Part shown: in pieces, positions 10,117-18,829 of the stretch
Position numbering within the stretch: the stretch's first letter is position 1
Layout: each line of letters begins with the position of its first letter
Assembly: GCF_900091455.1 (NCBI RefSeq)
Contig: NZ_LT607412.1
Span: 2,108,001-2,172,000, forward strand
Length of the DNA: 64,000 nt
Direction: 5' to 3'
Source of the DNA: Micromonospora coriariae
Lineage (GTDB): Bacteria > Actinomycetota > Actinomycetes > Mycobacteriales > Micromonosporaceae
Position numbers and translations under genes: made by a program
Notes under the pieces: model-generated
Database searches by the model: none
Told to the model about the DNA's origin: nothing
Seen by the model: the letters and a program-made list of their open reading frames with translations, nothing else

Positions 10117-10196
10117 AGCTTCTCCACCGCCCGCACGACCAGGGCGAGCGCTGCGAACAGCGCCACCGTCAGGAGCACGAACACCACGTCAGACAC
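10113..10196 (-). CDS. 27-aa single-helix membrane peptide at the head of the kdp operon
   Basis: This ORF encodes 27 residues beginning [20 protein letters not shown] and ending RAVEKL: one membrane helix and a basic C-terminus. The GTG start is preceded by GAGGAG seven bases upstream, a strong ribosome site, and the stop overlaps the kdpF start. The tight coupling and good ribosome site make it a real first gene of the operon. From memory, similar short ORFs precede kdpF in other actinobacteria; I cannot verify that here. It could be a second KdpF-like accessory subunit or a leader peptide. Confidence 0.72.
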   Translation of the reverse strand: MSDVVFVLLTVALFAALALVVRAVEKL

Positions 10197-10390
10197 GCTG
10201 ACTCCTCATACCGGAAAGGTTCGTTCGCGACCGCCTCCCGGTCGCGCCGGGCAATCAAAGCCCCACGACCTCACCGACGACAGGGCCCATAACGCGGCCA
10301 TGACGGTGGTGAACCTTTTCTTGACGCGCTTTTCACAACCGCACCCTGAACAGGTGAAATGCGGCACGAATCGCCCAGGGAGCGGGCGGG
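10197..10390 (-). promoter_or_regulatory. Probable kdp operon promoter region
   Basis: This 194-base gap is the only non-coding DNA upstream of the six-gene kdp chain, so the KdpE-regulated promoter should lie here. It contains an unusually AT-rich patch for the window (around 10310-10335, AACCTTTTCTTGACGCGCTT on the plus strand). I could not identify a convincing KdpE direct repeat or a clear -35/-10 pair. Confidence 0.5.
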
Positions 10391-11431
10391 TCAGACCGAC
10401 CGGCGGGCCACCAGCACGTCACGCATGATCGACTGGTCCACCCGGTGCCGCAGCGCCAGGTACGGCTCCGCGTCGACCACTGTCAGGCCGGCGGCGGCCA
10501 GCGCGTCCGCCGCGTCGTCCCGGCTCGCGACGTGGGTGTTCCAGGAGATGCCGAGCGCCCCGCCGGGGCGCAGCAGCCGCGCCCAGACCGGCGCGGCGTC
10601 CGCGAGCAGCGCCAGCGGATCGCGGGTCAGGCCATGGTCGGCGGTACGGCTGCCGTGCTGCACGCCGTACGGGGCGTCCGCGACGATCAGGTCGACGGTC
10701 TCCGGCCGGAAGAACTCCCCGGCGCGGGTGGTGTCAGCGTTGACCACGTCGAGCAGTTGGAGATCCCCGGCCTTGTGCGCCTCGCGCGTAGGCGCAAGCT
10801 CGATCCGCACCCGGCGACCGACAACCTTGCGCTCCCGTCGCACCGGCCCCGACTCCAGCACCCGGTGCTTGATCCGCTTCTGCTTCAGCCAGGTGGTGAG
10901 GAACGCCCGGTAGGCTTCGACGTCCTTCTGGTCGCGCTCCACCCCGGCGGCGTCGAAGCCGTACATCAGCGCCTGGTTGAGGGTGGTGCCGCGACCGGCT
11001 AGCGGGTCGAGCACCCGGAAGCGGCGGCTGGTCATCTCGGCCGCCCAGTCCGAGGCGAGCAGTGTGACGTTGAGCAGCAGTTTGGTGAACTGCTCGTTGG
11101 TCTTGCCCGGGTACTTCTGGATGGTGATCAGGTCATCGTCGTAGCGGTCCAGCCGGCTCCACTCGATGGGGCGCAGCAGCTCGCCGACGATCTCGAACAG
11201 CGCGTACCCGGCGGAGAGGTTGCCCAGCATGGCCAGGTCCCGCTCGGTCAGCCCGTCGCCGGTGAAGGTGACGTAGCTGGCCCCTCCGACGACCTCGGTG
11301 TCCAGGTCACCGATCCGCCCGTCAAGCGCCGAACGGCCGAAGATCTCCAGCTCGGCCCGGGTGAGGTCGATGGCGGAGCGGGCGTACACCCGGTTGGCGG
11401 AGGGCAGGATCAGCAGGCCGTAGCGCGTCAT
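10391..11431 (-). CDS. TRM11-like SAM-dependent methyltransferase
   Basis: A 346-aa protein starting MTRYGLLILPSANRVYA. The SAM-binding motif I is FRVLDPLAGRGTTLNQAL in mid-protein, and the catalytic motif is VADAPYGVQHG, a D-A-P-Y variant of the N6-adenine/amino-methyltransferase D/N-P-P-Y/F signature. This arrangement matches the TRM11-type RNA guanine-N2 or related nucleic-acid methyltransferases. The exact RNA or DNA target is unknown. A longer in-frame reading extends upstream to 12670 but its translation is low-complexity and overlaps two other genes, so I place the start at the ATG at 11431. It lies directly upstream of the kdp promoter in the same direction. Confidence 0.82.
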   Translation of the reverse strand: MTRYGLLILPSANRVYARSAIDLTRAELEIFGRSALDGRIGDLDTEVVGGASYVTFTGDGLTERDLAMLGNLSAGYALFEIVGELLRPIEWSRLDRYDDDLITIQKYPGKTNEQFTKLLLNVTLLASDWAAEMTSRRFRVLDPLAGRGTTLNQALMYGFDAAGVERDQKDVEAYRAFLTTWLKQKRIKHRVLESGPVRRERKVVGRRVRIELAPTREAHKAGDLQLLDVVNADTTRAGEFFRPETVDLIVADAPYGVQHGSRTADHGLTRDPLALLADAAPVWARLLRPGGALGISWNTHVASRDDAADALAAAGLTVVDAEPYLALRHRVDQSIMRDVLVARRSV

Positions 11432-11503
11432 GGTCCGGCGAGTATTCCACAGGCCGGCCGGAGGCCCGGGAACTGGAGCGGGGGCCGGACCGACTACCCG
11501 TAC

Positions 11504-12316
11504 ATGGGGTGTGAGCAGTGGCGGGAGGTCCTGTCCGCGCAACTGGACGGGGAGGAGACCGCGGCCGAACTGACGGCGGCGCAGGGGCACCTCGACGGGT
11601 GCGCCGAGTGCCGGGCATGGTTCGCGGCCGCGGCCGCGGTGACCCGTCGGGCCCGTACCCGGTTGGTCACCGAACCGCCCGACCGGACCGACGCGATCCT
11701 GGCCGCCGCCAGCGCGGCCCCGGCCCGCCGGTTGCGGTGGCGGCGTTCGGACGGACGTGGCCCGCTGGTCGCCGGCCTGCGGTCGGCGCTCGGGTTGCTC
11801 GGCGCTGTGCAACTGGTGCTCGGTCTGGCCCAGGTGGGCCGGGGCGCGACCGCCGACCACCTGCACCCCACCGGCCAGCACCTGTGGCACGAGTCGGCGG
11901 CGTGGAACGTGGCAGTGGGCGCGGGCTTCCTTTTCGTGGCGCTGCGCCGCAGCCCGCCCGCCGGGCTGCTGCCGATGCTCAGCGCGTTCGTCGGCACGTT
12001 GCTGCTGCTGTCGGTCAACGACCTGGCCACCGGTTCGGTGGGCGGGGAACGGCTGATCAGCCACGGCTTCCTGGTGGTCGGCTACCTGATCACCGTGTTG
12101 CTGTCCCGGCCCGGGCTGCGCCCTGGTGGCCCGGCACCACAGCGGCAGCCGACAGCGTCGCGCTGGCGGTTCGGGGCCGACGAGGTGGACCGGCCGCTGC
12201 GGGTGGTACGCCCCGAGTCCTACCCAGCGCAGGCGGCCGACCGGTACGCCGCTCCGGCGGCGCATGCCGGTCGATCCACCCGCACCGGCGAGGCCGACGA
12301 ACGCCGGGCCGCCTGA
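11504..12316 (+). CDS. Zinc-finger (zf-HC2) anti-sigma-like membrane protein
   Basis: A 270-aa protein. The N-terminal ~40 residues carry a Cys3...His29-x3-Cys33-x2-Cys36 arrangement (HLDGCAECRAW), the putative zinc-finger of anti-sigma factors of the ZAS type. From about residue 85 there are four to five hydrophobic helices (LVAGLRSALGLLGAVQLVLG, VAVGAGFLFVALR, LLPMLSAFVGTLLLLSV, LISHGFLVVGYLITVLL). The C-terminal ~75 residues are a charged, proline-rich cytoplasmic tail. Many such proteins are encoded with an ECF sigma factor, but none is adjacent here, so the partner is unknown. It diverges from the methyltransferase gene with a 72-base gap. Confidence 0.75.
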   Translation: MGCEQWREVLSAQLDGEETAAELTAAQGHLDGCAECRAWFAAAAAVTRRARTRLVTEPPDRTDAILAAASAAPARRLRWRRSDGRGPLVAGLRSALGLLGAVQLVLGLAQVGRGATADHLHPTGQHLWHESAAWNVAVGAGFLFVALRRSPPAGLLPMLSAFVGTLLLLSVNDLATGSVGGERLISHGFLVVGYLITVLLSRPGLRPGGPAPQRQPTASRWRFGADEVDRPLRVVRPESYPAQAADRYAAPAAHAGRSTRTGEADERRAA

Positions 12317-12324
12317 TGGCTGAG

Positions 12325-12660
12325 TCAGCCCACCTGCCGCTGCCGCGCCCGGTGCGCGCGCAGGTTGGTCGGGTGCCCACAGGCGCGTACGGAGTGCCAG
12401 ACTCCGCTGTTGTTGCGTGAGCGGTCGTAGAACGCCACTCGGCAGCGGGGGTTGCGGCAGGTCTTGATCCGCCGCCCGACGTCGGCGAGCTGCGCCTCGA
12501 ACAGCGCGGCGAGGACGAGCGAGACCAGCAGATCGGCACCGACCCCGGCCGGGTCGAGGTGGACGGATCCGTTTCGATCGAGGCGGAGCGTGGCAACGGC
12601 GGAACGAGATCTGCGCCCTACACCGGAGGCCCGGCCGGGTGAGCTGGCCGGGTCGAATCG
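12325..12660 (-). pseudogene. CGNR zinc-finger protein gene, 5'-truncated remnant
   Basis: The minus-strand frame ending at 12325 reads RRIKTCRNPRCRVAFYDRSR followed by NNSGVWHSVRACGHPTNLRA, the diagnostic CGNR/ABATE-type C-terminal zinc finger, preceded by a normal ALRL-type middle segment. Going upstream the frame meets a stop at 12661 after ~110 codons. It has no ATG or GTG before the conserved part, and the N-terminal half of the family is missing because the tetR gene occupies that DNA. The signature CGNR itself reads CGHP here. I interpret it as a decayed transcription-regulator gene. Use of a CTG start for a short zinc-finger peptide cannot be excluded. Confidence 0.7.
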
Positions 12661-13280
12661 TCACCGGCAAGGACCTGCGGGATGACCTGCTCGACGATGG
12701 TCAGCAGAGTCGTGGTGAGCAACAGGTGCACCTGGGCACGGGTCAGCGCGCCACGCTGGAGCCATTCGCGGGCGGTCGAGGTGGCCAGCCCGCAGTACGC
12801 CCGCACCATGCCGCGAAGCTCCTCGTGGTGCGCCGCCTGGCCAGCCAGCCCGACGGCGACGAGCATCCGGTCCGCGGCGACCTCCTCGGCCTCGGCGAGC
12901 ACCCGCTCCACGTCGGCGTCGCCGCCCATCCCCCGGGCGGTGACCGCCGCCAGCCACGAGGTGCTGTGCCGGGACACCACGTCGAGGAACCAGGTGACGC
13001 TGGCGTCGACCCGGGTCCGGAGGTCACCCTTGGGCAGCCGCTCCAGGGCAACCTCGGGGATGGTCACCATGACCCGGACGACCTCCAGGTAGAGGCCCTT
13101 CTTCGCACCGAAGTAGTGGTTGACCAGGCCGCGAGCGACACCTGCCTCGCGGGCGACGTCGGTGGTCGACACGTCCGCGTACGGGCGCTCGCCGAACAGC
13201 CGGACCGCGCAGGCCAGGATCTGCCCACGCCGGGCGTCCGGCTCCAAACGGCGGCGGCGCGGAGCCGTCTCGACACTCAT
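12618..13280 (-). CDS. TetR/AcrR family transcriptional regulator
   Basis: A 220-aa regulator. Residues ~15-65 form the TetR helix-turn-helix (RRGQILACAVRLFGERPYAD followed by STTDVAREAGVARGLVNHYF). The remaining ~150 residues are an all-helical ligand-binding domain. The ATG at 13280 is preceded by GGTCGGGCAG with no ideal ribosome site. It overlaps the 5' end of the CGNR remnant by ~43 bases, suggesting it was brought in or shifted next to that gene. Its target operon is not obvious; both neighbours on the minus strand are small. Confidence 0.88.
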   Translation of the reverse strand: MSVETAPRRRRLEPDARRGQILACAVRLFGERPYADVSTTDVAREAGVARGLVNHYFGAKKGLYLEVVRVMVTIPEVALERLPKGDLRTRVDASVTWFLDVVSRHSTSWLAAVTARGMGGDADVERVLAEAEEVAADRMLVAVGLAGQAAHHEELRGMVRAYCGLATSTAREWLQRGALTRAQVHLLLTTTLLTIVEQVIPQVLAGDDSTRPAHPAGPPV

Positions 13281-13331
13281 CTGCCCGACCCTATCGACAG
13301 CTCTCCGACCAACCGCCGTTCCTCACCTTCA

Positions 13332-13589
13332 TCACCGCTCGCCCCGCCGACGCCGAACCACGTGTCGTCCCAGGTGGCGCAGATTGGACGCCTGGGAGTA
13401 GAGCGCCGCGTTGATCGCACCCAGGGCCACCCCGGGCGCTCGCTGCACCCGGTCGACGTCCTGGACCACCCGGCCGATCAACGTCAACCGACAACGGAGA
13501 TCGAACAACTCCCTCCGCGCGCAGTGCAGCGCTGTCTCCAATCCCCCAACCCGCTCCCGCAACCACGCCAACTCCGTCGCCTGATCCAT
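13332..13589 (-). CDS. Small hypothetical protein, 85 aa
   Basis: The translation starts MDQATELAWLRERVGGLETA and ends in a basic RRRRGER tail. The first half is predicted helical with heptad-like leucine spacing; no family was recognised. A GGGAGGG ribosome site lies at suitable spacing before the ATG at 13589, which is why I reject the longer reading to 14027 (low-complexity and antisense to the next gene). It sits between tetR and a divergent helix-turn-helix gene. Confidence 0.55.
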   Translation of the reverse strand: MDQATELAWLRERVGGLETALHCARRELFDLRCRLTLIGRVVQDVDRVQRAPGVALGAINAALYSQASNLRHLGRHVVRRRRGER

Positions 13590-13730
13590 CGGGCACCCTC
13601 CCAATGCTCGCGATCGCCGCCCGGGCGGCCCGGCCACAGTCGGACCGTCACGTTCACCCTCACCCATTCGAGACGACTGCGCAAGTAGGTAGACGCAATT
13701 AGGCATGCCCGATCGCCCTACCGTCAAGTG

Positions 13731-13946
13731 ATGGGTGACGTCCCGGGTCCGCTGGTCGGTCCTCACGAGCTGCAAGACCTGCTCGGCGTGAGCCGGACCC
13801 GCATGCGCCAGCTCATCCGCTACCCGACCTTCCCCGCGCCGTTCCAACGGCTGCACGGCACGACGGTGTGGCTGCGCGCTGATGTGGAGGCGTGGATCGC
13901 CGAGCACCGCCCGCCGCGCCCCACCGATGGCGACGAGGCCGAGTAG
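13731..13946 (+). CDS. Small AlpA/MerR-like helix-turn-helix DNA-binding protein
   Basis: A 71-aa protein. It begins MGDVPGPLVGPHELQDLLGV and continues SRTRMRQLIRYPTFPAP, then ends with VWLRADVEAWIAEHR. This is the compact winged-helix form of excisionase/AlpA-type regulators (HTH_17-like), with the W-x-x-x-D-V-E-A-W-I signature near residues 45-58. Such proteins are common on integrated elements but also occur as lone chromosomal regulators; no integrase is present here. A GTG two codons... one codon upstream (13728) is an alternative start. TACCGT about six bases before the ATG could be a -10 of a leaderless transcript. Confidence 0.7.
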   Translation: MGDVPGPLVGPHELQDLLGVSRTRMRQLIRYPTFPAPFQRLHGTTVWLRADVEAWIAEHRPPRPTDGDEAE

Positions 13947-14150
13947 TTCGCACTCCCCGCTTCGCACCCGCCCACTCGCCGCCCGCCCGTAGTGCCTGAC
14001 AACACCGGGTTCGCACGATTGGTCCACCTACCCAACCCCCGCGTCCAGCAGGGCGCATGCTCCGCGCACCCGGTCACGGTGATCGATGCACCCTCGCCGG
14101 CGCGCAGCCCGCCTGTCCGCGTGCCACCCCGGGCGGCGACCTCGGGCAGC

Positions 14151-14199
14151 GACCCAGAGCGACAGCCCAGAGCGACAGCCCAGAGCGACAGCCCAGAGT
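14151..14199. repeat. 13-bp tandem repeat, three full copies plus a partial
   Basis: The unit GACAGCCCAGAGC occurs at 14161-14173 and 14174-14186, with a third copy at 14187-14199 differing only in its last base, and a 10-base partial copy at 14151-14160. It lies in the 335-base gap (13947-14281) between the helix-turn-helix gene and the acyl-CoA dehydrogenase gene. The unit length is not a multiple of three, consistent with non-coding DNA. The rest of the gap shows a TTGACA-like hexamer near 14254 without a matching -10 and nothing else. Confidence 0.9.
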
Positions 14200-14281
14200 G
14201 GCGGCTCCAGGCACCCCGGCGACCCCCGCACCGGCAGCTGAACACGGCTTATTGACATGCCGCCAACAGGGCGCGAGGGTG

Positions 14282-15454
14282 ATGCACATGCCGATCCCCC
14301 CGCCCGACGGTTCCCCCTCGCCCTGGCGCGAGGCGGAGCACGACGACCTGGCCGATCTCGCCCGCACCTTCTTCACCAAGGAGGTGCTGCCGCACGCCGA
14401 CCGCCTGCTGGCCCAGGGCCATCCGGACCGCGAGCACTACCGGCGCGCCGGCGAGCTGGGGCTGCTGGGCCTGTCCGTCCCGGAGGAGTACGGCGGCGGG
14501 GGCGGCGGCTTCACCCACGAGGCGGTCATGCTGCACGAGCAGGCGTACACCGGGGAGAGCAGCCTCGGGCTTGCCGTCCACAGTGGCATCGTCACCGGCT
14601 ACCTGGCGGCGTACGGCAGCGAGGAGCAGAAGCGCCGCTGGCTGCCCGGCCTGTGCAGTGGTGAGCTGATCGGCGCGATCGCGATGACCGAGCCGGACGG
14701 CGGCTCCGACCTCCAGGCGATGCGCACCCGGGCGGTCCGCGACGGTGACGACTACCTGGTCACCGGGGCGAAGACGTTCATCACAAACGGGGGCCTGGCC
14801 GACCTGATCATCGTGGCCGTGAAGACCGACCCCGAGCAGCGGGCCGCCGGTGTCTCGCTGCTGGTCTGCGAGGTCGGCGGCGACCCGGCGGGCTTCCGCC
14901 GGGGCCGGCTGCTGTCCAAGATCGGGCTGCACGCCAACGACACCGCCGAGCTGTTCTTCGACGAGTTCCGGGTGCCGGCGGCCAACCTCCTCGGCGGCGC
15001 CGAAGGGCTGGGCTTCGTCCAGCTCATGCAGCAACTCCCGCAGGAACGACTGGTGATCGGCGTCGGCGCGGTCGCCGCGATGGAGCGCGCGATCGAGCTG
15101 ACCGTCGCGTACACGAAGGAGCGGGCCGCCTTCGGCAAGCCGCTGATGGGCCACCAGAACACCCGGATGGTGCTCGCCGAGTGCGCCACCCGCACCCGGG
15201 TCAGCCGGGTCTTCCTGGACGACTGCATCGTCCGGCACACCCGGGGCGAGTTGGACGTGGCCACCGCCGCGATGGCGAAGTACTGGCTGACCGACGGCCA
15301 GTGCGAGGTCATCGACCGATGCCTGCAACTGTTCGGCGGCTACGGCTACACCACGGAATACCCGATCGCCCGGATGTACGCCGACGCCCGCGTCCAGAAG
15401 ATCTACGGCGGCACCAACGAGATCATGAAGGAGCTGATCGCCCGTGCCCTCTGA
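14282..15454 (+). CDS. Acyl-CoA dehydrogenase
   Basis: A 390-aa protein of standard family length. N-terminal helical domain ~20-130, beta domain with the FAD/substrate signatures [19 protein letters not shown] and [18 protein letters not shown], then the C-terminal helical domain with [20 protein letters not shown] and [16 protein letters not shown]. The catalytic Glu is expected in the IYGGTNEI segment. It oxidises acyl-CoA to trans-2-enoyl-CoA with FAD, the first step of beta-oxidation. I chose the ATG at 14282 (MHMPIPP) because the longer frame to 14057 runs through the tandem repeat. It overlaps the thiolase gene by 11 bases, heading a four-gene operon. Confidence 0.93.
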   Translation: MHMPIPPPDGSPSPWREAEHDDLADLARTFFTKEVLPHADRLLAQGHPDREHYRRAGELGLLGLSVPEEYGGGGGGFTHEAVMLHEQAYTGESSLGLAVHSGIVTGYLAAYGSEEQKRRWLPGLCSGELIGAIAMTEPDGGSDLQAMRTRAVRDGDDYLVTGAKTFITNGGLADLIIVAVKTDPEQRAAGVSLLVCEVGGDPAGFRRGRLLSKIGLHANDTAELFFDEFRVPAANLLGGAEGLGFVQLMQQLPQERLVIGVGAVAAMERAIELTVAYTKERAAFGKPLMGHQNTRMVLAECATRTRVSRVFLDDCIVRHTRGELDVATAAMAKYWLTDGQCEVIDRCLQLFGGYGYTTEYPIARMYADARVQKIYGGTNEIMKELIARAL

Positions 15455-16658
15455 GGCGTACGTCTACGACGCGGTCCGCACCCCGCGCGGACGCGGCCGG
15501 GACACCGGCGCGCTGCACGGGGTCAAGCCGATCTCCCTGGTGGTCGGCCTGATCGACGCGCTGCGCGAACGCAACCCCGGCCTGGACGTCGACCGGCTGG
15601 AGGACCTGCTGCTCGGCATCGTCACCCCGATCGGCGAGCAGGGCGGCGACCTGGCCCGGGCCGCGGCGCTGCTGGCCGGGCTGCCCGACCAGGTGGGCGG
15701 GGTGCAGCTCAACCGGTTCTGCGCCTCCGGGCTGGAGGCGGTCAACTCCGCCGCGGCGCGGATCCGCTCCGGCTGGGAGCACCTGCTGCTCGCCGGCGGG
15801 GTGGAGTCGATGTCCCGGGTGCCGATGGGCTCCGACGGTGCGGCCTGGGCCACCGACCCGCAGACCGCGCTGGCCACCTCGTTCGTGCCGCAGGGCGTCA
15901 GCGCCGACCTGATCGCCACCCTGGAGGGCTTCACCCGCGACGACGTGGACGGCTACGCGCTGCGCTCGCAGGAGCGGGCCGCCAAGGCGTGGGCGGGTGG
16001 GCACTTCGCCCGCTCGGTGGTGCCGGTCCGCGACGGCAACGGGCTGGACATCCTCACTATGGACGAGCACCCCCGCCCGGAGACGACCCGGGAGGCGTTG
16101 GCCCGGCTCACCCCGTCCTTCGCCACCATCGGCGAGGCGGCCGGCTTCGACGCGGTCGCGTTGCAGAAGTTCCACTGGCTGGAGGCGATCGAGCACGTCC
16201 ACCACGCCGGCAACTCCTCCGGCATCGTGGACGGCGCGGCGCTGGTCCTGATCGGCTCGGCGGAGGTCGGTCGGGACCTCGGCCTCACCCCGCGCGCCCG
16301 CATCGCCGGTGCGGCGGTCAGCGGCGCCGACCCGACGCTGATGCTGACCGGCCCGATCCCGGCCACCCACAAGGCACTCGCCGTCGCCGGGCTGACTCTC
16401 GCCGACATCGACCTGTTCGAGATCAACGAGGCATTCGCCGCGGTGGTGCTCAAGTACGTCCGCGACCTGGGCCTGGACCCGGACCGGGTGAACGTGAACG
16501 GCGGCGCGATCGCCCTCGGCCACCCACTCGGCGCGACCGGAGCGATGCTGCTCGGCACCGCGTTGGACGAGTTGGAGCGCCGCGACCTGCGCCGCGCCGT
16601 GGTGACCCTCTGCATCGGCGGCGGCATGGGCGTCGCCACCGTTCTCGAGCGCTGCTGA
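15444..16658 (+). CDS. Acetyl-CoA C-acyltransferase (thiolase)
   Basis: A 404-aa thiolase of FadA type. Cys93 in [13 protein letters not shown] is the acyl-accepting cysteine. The His of [16 protein letters not shown] and the second Cys of CIGGGMGVA complete the active site. It cleaves 3-ketoacyl-CoA with CoA, the last step of beta-oxidation. The GTG start lies inside the end of the acyl-CoA dehydrogenase gene, and a FadB-like gene follows after 14 bases with its own GGAGG, so the multienzyme complex components are co-expressed. Confidence 0.95.
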   Translation: MPSEAYVYDAVRTPRGRGRDTGALHGVKPISLVVGLIDALRERNPGLDVDRLEDLLLGIVTPIGEQGGDLARAAALLAGLPDQVGGVQLNRFCASGLEAVNSAAARIRSGWEHLLLAGGVESMSRVPMGSDGAAWATDPQTALATSFVPQGVSADLIATLEGFTRDDVDGYALRSQERAAKAWAGGHFARSVVPVRDGNGLDILTMDEHPRPETTREALARLTPSFATIGEAAGFDAVALQKFHWLEAIEHVHHAGNSSGIVDGAALVLIGSAEVGRDLGLTPRARIAGAAVSGADPTLMLTGPIPATHKALAVAGLTLADIDLFEINEAFAAVVLKYVRDLGLDPDRVNVNGGAIALGHPLGATGAMLLGTALDELERRDLRRAVVTLCIGGGMGVATVLERC

Positions 16659-16672
16659 CCCGGAGGACGACC

Positions 16673-18829
16673 ATGACCGACACCATCCGGTACGACCGCG
16701 GCGCGGACGGGATCGTCACGCTCACCCTGGACGATCCCGACCAGTCCGCCAACACGATGAACCGGGCGTACGCCGCGTCGATGAGCGGGGTACTGGACCG
16801 GCTGGAGGCCGAGCCGGATCTCGCCGGAGTCATCGTGACCAGCGCGAAGTCGACGTTCTTCGCCGGCGGTGACCTGCCAGAGATGATCCGGGCCACCCGG
16901 GACGACGCGCCCGCGCTGGCTGAGCTGCTCGGCACCATCAAGCGGGACCTGCGCCGGCTGGAGACGCTGGGCCGGCCGGTGGTCGCGGCGGTCAACGGTT
17001 CGGCGCTCGGCGGCGGCCTGGAGATCGCGCTCGCCTGCCACCACCGGGTCGCGCTGGACGCTCCCGGCAGCCGGCTCGGGCTGCCCGAGGTGACCCTGGG
17101 CCTGCTGCCCGGCGCCGGCGGCGTCACCCGGACGGTGCGGATGCTCGGCCTGGCCGGGGCGCTGACCACGGTGCTGCTCACCGGCCGGCGGATGCGCCCG
17201 ACCGACGCCCTGTCCGCCGGTCTGGTCGACGAGGTGGTGGCCACCCCGGCGGAGTTGCTGGACCGGGCGCGGTCCTGGATCGCCGCCAATCCCCGCCCGA
17301 GCCAGCCGTGGGACCGTCCGGACTACCGGATGCCCGGCGGCACCCCGGCCAGCCGGTCGCTGGCCGCGCAACTGCCGGCCTTCCCGGCCACCCTGCGCAA
17401 GCAGCTCAAGGGTGCCCGGCTGCCCGCGCCGGAGGCGATCCTGGCCACCGCCGTCGAGGGTGCCCAGGTCGACCTGGAGGCCGCGTTCACCGTAGAGACC
17501 CGGCACCTGATCGGCCTGCTCACCGGGCAGATCGCCAAGAACATGATCGGCGCGTTCTTCTTCGACCTGAAGGCGGTCAACGGCGGCGCGGCCCGACCGT
17601 CCGGGGTGGACGCCGCGCCGGTGCGCCGGGTCGCGGTGCTGGGCGCCGGCATGATGGGCGCCGGAATCGCGTACGCCTGCGCCAGCGCCGGCCTGGACGT
17701 GGTGGTGAAGGACGTCTCGCCGGAGGCCGCGGGCCGGGCCCGGGAGCACGCCGAACGGCTGCTGGCGCGGAGGGTCCGCAAGGGCCGCGCCACGGAGGCG
17801 GACGCCCGAGCCGTGCTGGACCGGATCACCACCACCGACCGGGTGGACGCGCTGGCCGGTTGCGACGCGGTGATCGAGGCGGTCTTCGAGGACCCGGCGC
17901 TGAAACGGTCGGTCTTCGCCGAGGTGCTGCCGGTGCTGGCGCCGGACGCCCTGCTCGCCTCCAACACCTCCACCCTGCCGATCACCGGACTGGCGGCCGG
18001 GGTGGGCCGCCCGGCCGACTTCATCGGCATGCACTTCTTCTCACCCGTGGACCGGATGCCGCTGCTGGAGATCGTGGTCGGCGAGCGAACCGGCGACGCC
18101 GCGCTGGCCCGGGCGTTCGACCTGGGCCGGCGGATCGGCAAGACCCCGATCGTGGTCAACGACGGCCGGGGCTTCTTCACCAGTCGGGTCATCGGCCGGT
18201 TCATCGACGAGGCGGTCGGCATGGTCGCCGAGGGGGTGCCGGCCGCCTCGGTGGAGCAGGCCGCCCTGCAGGCCGGCTACCCGACCGGGCCGCTGGCACT
18301 GGCCGACGAGGTGAGCCTCACCCTGATCCAGCGGATCCGCCGGCAGTTCGAGGCGGCCGGTGAAGGCTTCCTGCCGCTGCCGGCGCACCGGCTGGTGGAC
18401 GAACTGGTGGACGCGTACGACCGGCCGGGGCGCGCCGCCGGCCGCGGCTTCTACAGGTACGCCGACGGCACGCGGGGCCGGTTGTGGACCGGTCTCGCTG
18501 AGCTGACCACCGACGCGGGCCGGGCGGTGCCGTTCACCGACCTCCAGGAACGGATGCTCTTCGCCGAGGCGCTCGACGCGCTGCGCTGCCTGGACGAGGG
18601 GGTGCTGCGGACCGAGACCGACGCCAACATCGGCTCGATCCTCGGCATCGGCTTCCCGGCCTGGACCGGCGGGGTGATCCGCTACGTCCGGCAGTACGCG
18701 GGCGGCGCGGCCGGCTTCGCGGCCCGGGCCACGGAGCTGGCCGACCGCTACGGTGACCGGTTCACGCCCCCCGCCGACCTGGTCGACCGGCTCGCCAGCC
18801 GCCCGACCGAAGCGGTGAGCGCCGCGTGA
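16673..18829 (+). CDS. FadB-like fusion: enoyl-CoA hydratase / 3-hydroxyacyl-CoA dehydrogenase
   Basis: A 718-aa bifunctional protein. Residues 1-~200 are a crotonase fold with the oxyanion-hole segments (FFAGGDLPEM, NGSALGGGLEIALACHHRVA) and the GLPEVTLGLLPGAGG catalytic Glu region. From ~315 there is an NAD-binding Rossmann motif VAVLGAGMMGAGIAYACAS, then the 3-hydroxyacyl-CoA dehydrogenase signature GMHFFSPVDRMPLLEIV and a duplicated C-terminal helical domain. It hydrates enoyl-CoA and oxidises the hydroxyacyl-CoA. CGGAGGACGACC before the ATG at 16673 defines the start; the longer frame to 15989 lies within thiolase. With the thiolase it should form the trifunctional complex. Confidence 0.95.
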   Translation: MTDTIRYDRGADGIVTLTLDDPDQSANTMNRAYAASMSGVLDRLEAEPDLAGVIVTSAKSTFFAGGDLPEMIRATRDDAPALAELLGTIKRDLRRLETLGRPVVAAVNGSALGGGLEIALACHHRVALDAPGSRLGLPEVTLGLLPGAGGVTRTVRMLGLAGALTTVLLTGRRMRPTDALSAGLVDEVVATPAELLDRARSWIAANPRPSQPWDRPDYRMPGGTPASRSLAAQLPAFPATLRKQLKGARLPAPEAILATAVEGAQVDLEAAFTVETRHLIGLLTGQIAKNMIGAFFFDLKAVNGGAARPSGVDAAPVRRVAVLGAGMMGAGIAYACASAGLDVVVKDVSPEAAGRAREHAERLLARRVRKGRATEADARAVLDRITTTDRVDALAGCDAVIEAVFEDPALKRSVFAEVLPVLAPDALLASNTSTLPITGLAAGVGRPADFIGMHFFSPVDRMPLLEIVVGERTGDAALARAFDLGRRIGKTPIVVNDGRGFFTSRVIGRFIDEAVGMVAEGVPAASVEQAALQAGYPTGPLALADEVSLTLIQRIRRQFEAAGEGFLPLPAHRLVDELVDAYDRPGRAAGRGFYRYADGTRGRLWTGLAELTTDAGRAVPFTDLQERMLFAEALDALRCLDEGVLRTETDANIGSILGIGFPAWTGGVIRYVRQYAGGAAGFAARATELADRYGDRFTPPADLVDRLASRPTEAVSAA

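Noticed and set aside
11432..12670. A long upstream extension of the methyltransferase frame (to 12670)
   Set aside because: The translation is Arg/Pro/Gln-rich and antisense to the zinc-finger gene; the ATG at 11431 gives the family N-terminus.
14057..14281. An upstream extension of the acyl-CoA dehydrogenase
   Set aside because: It runs through the 13-bp tandem repeat; family length matches the ATG at 14282.
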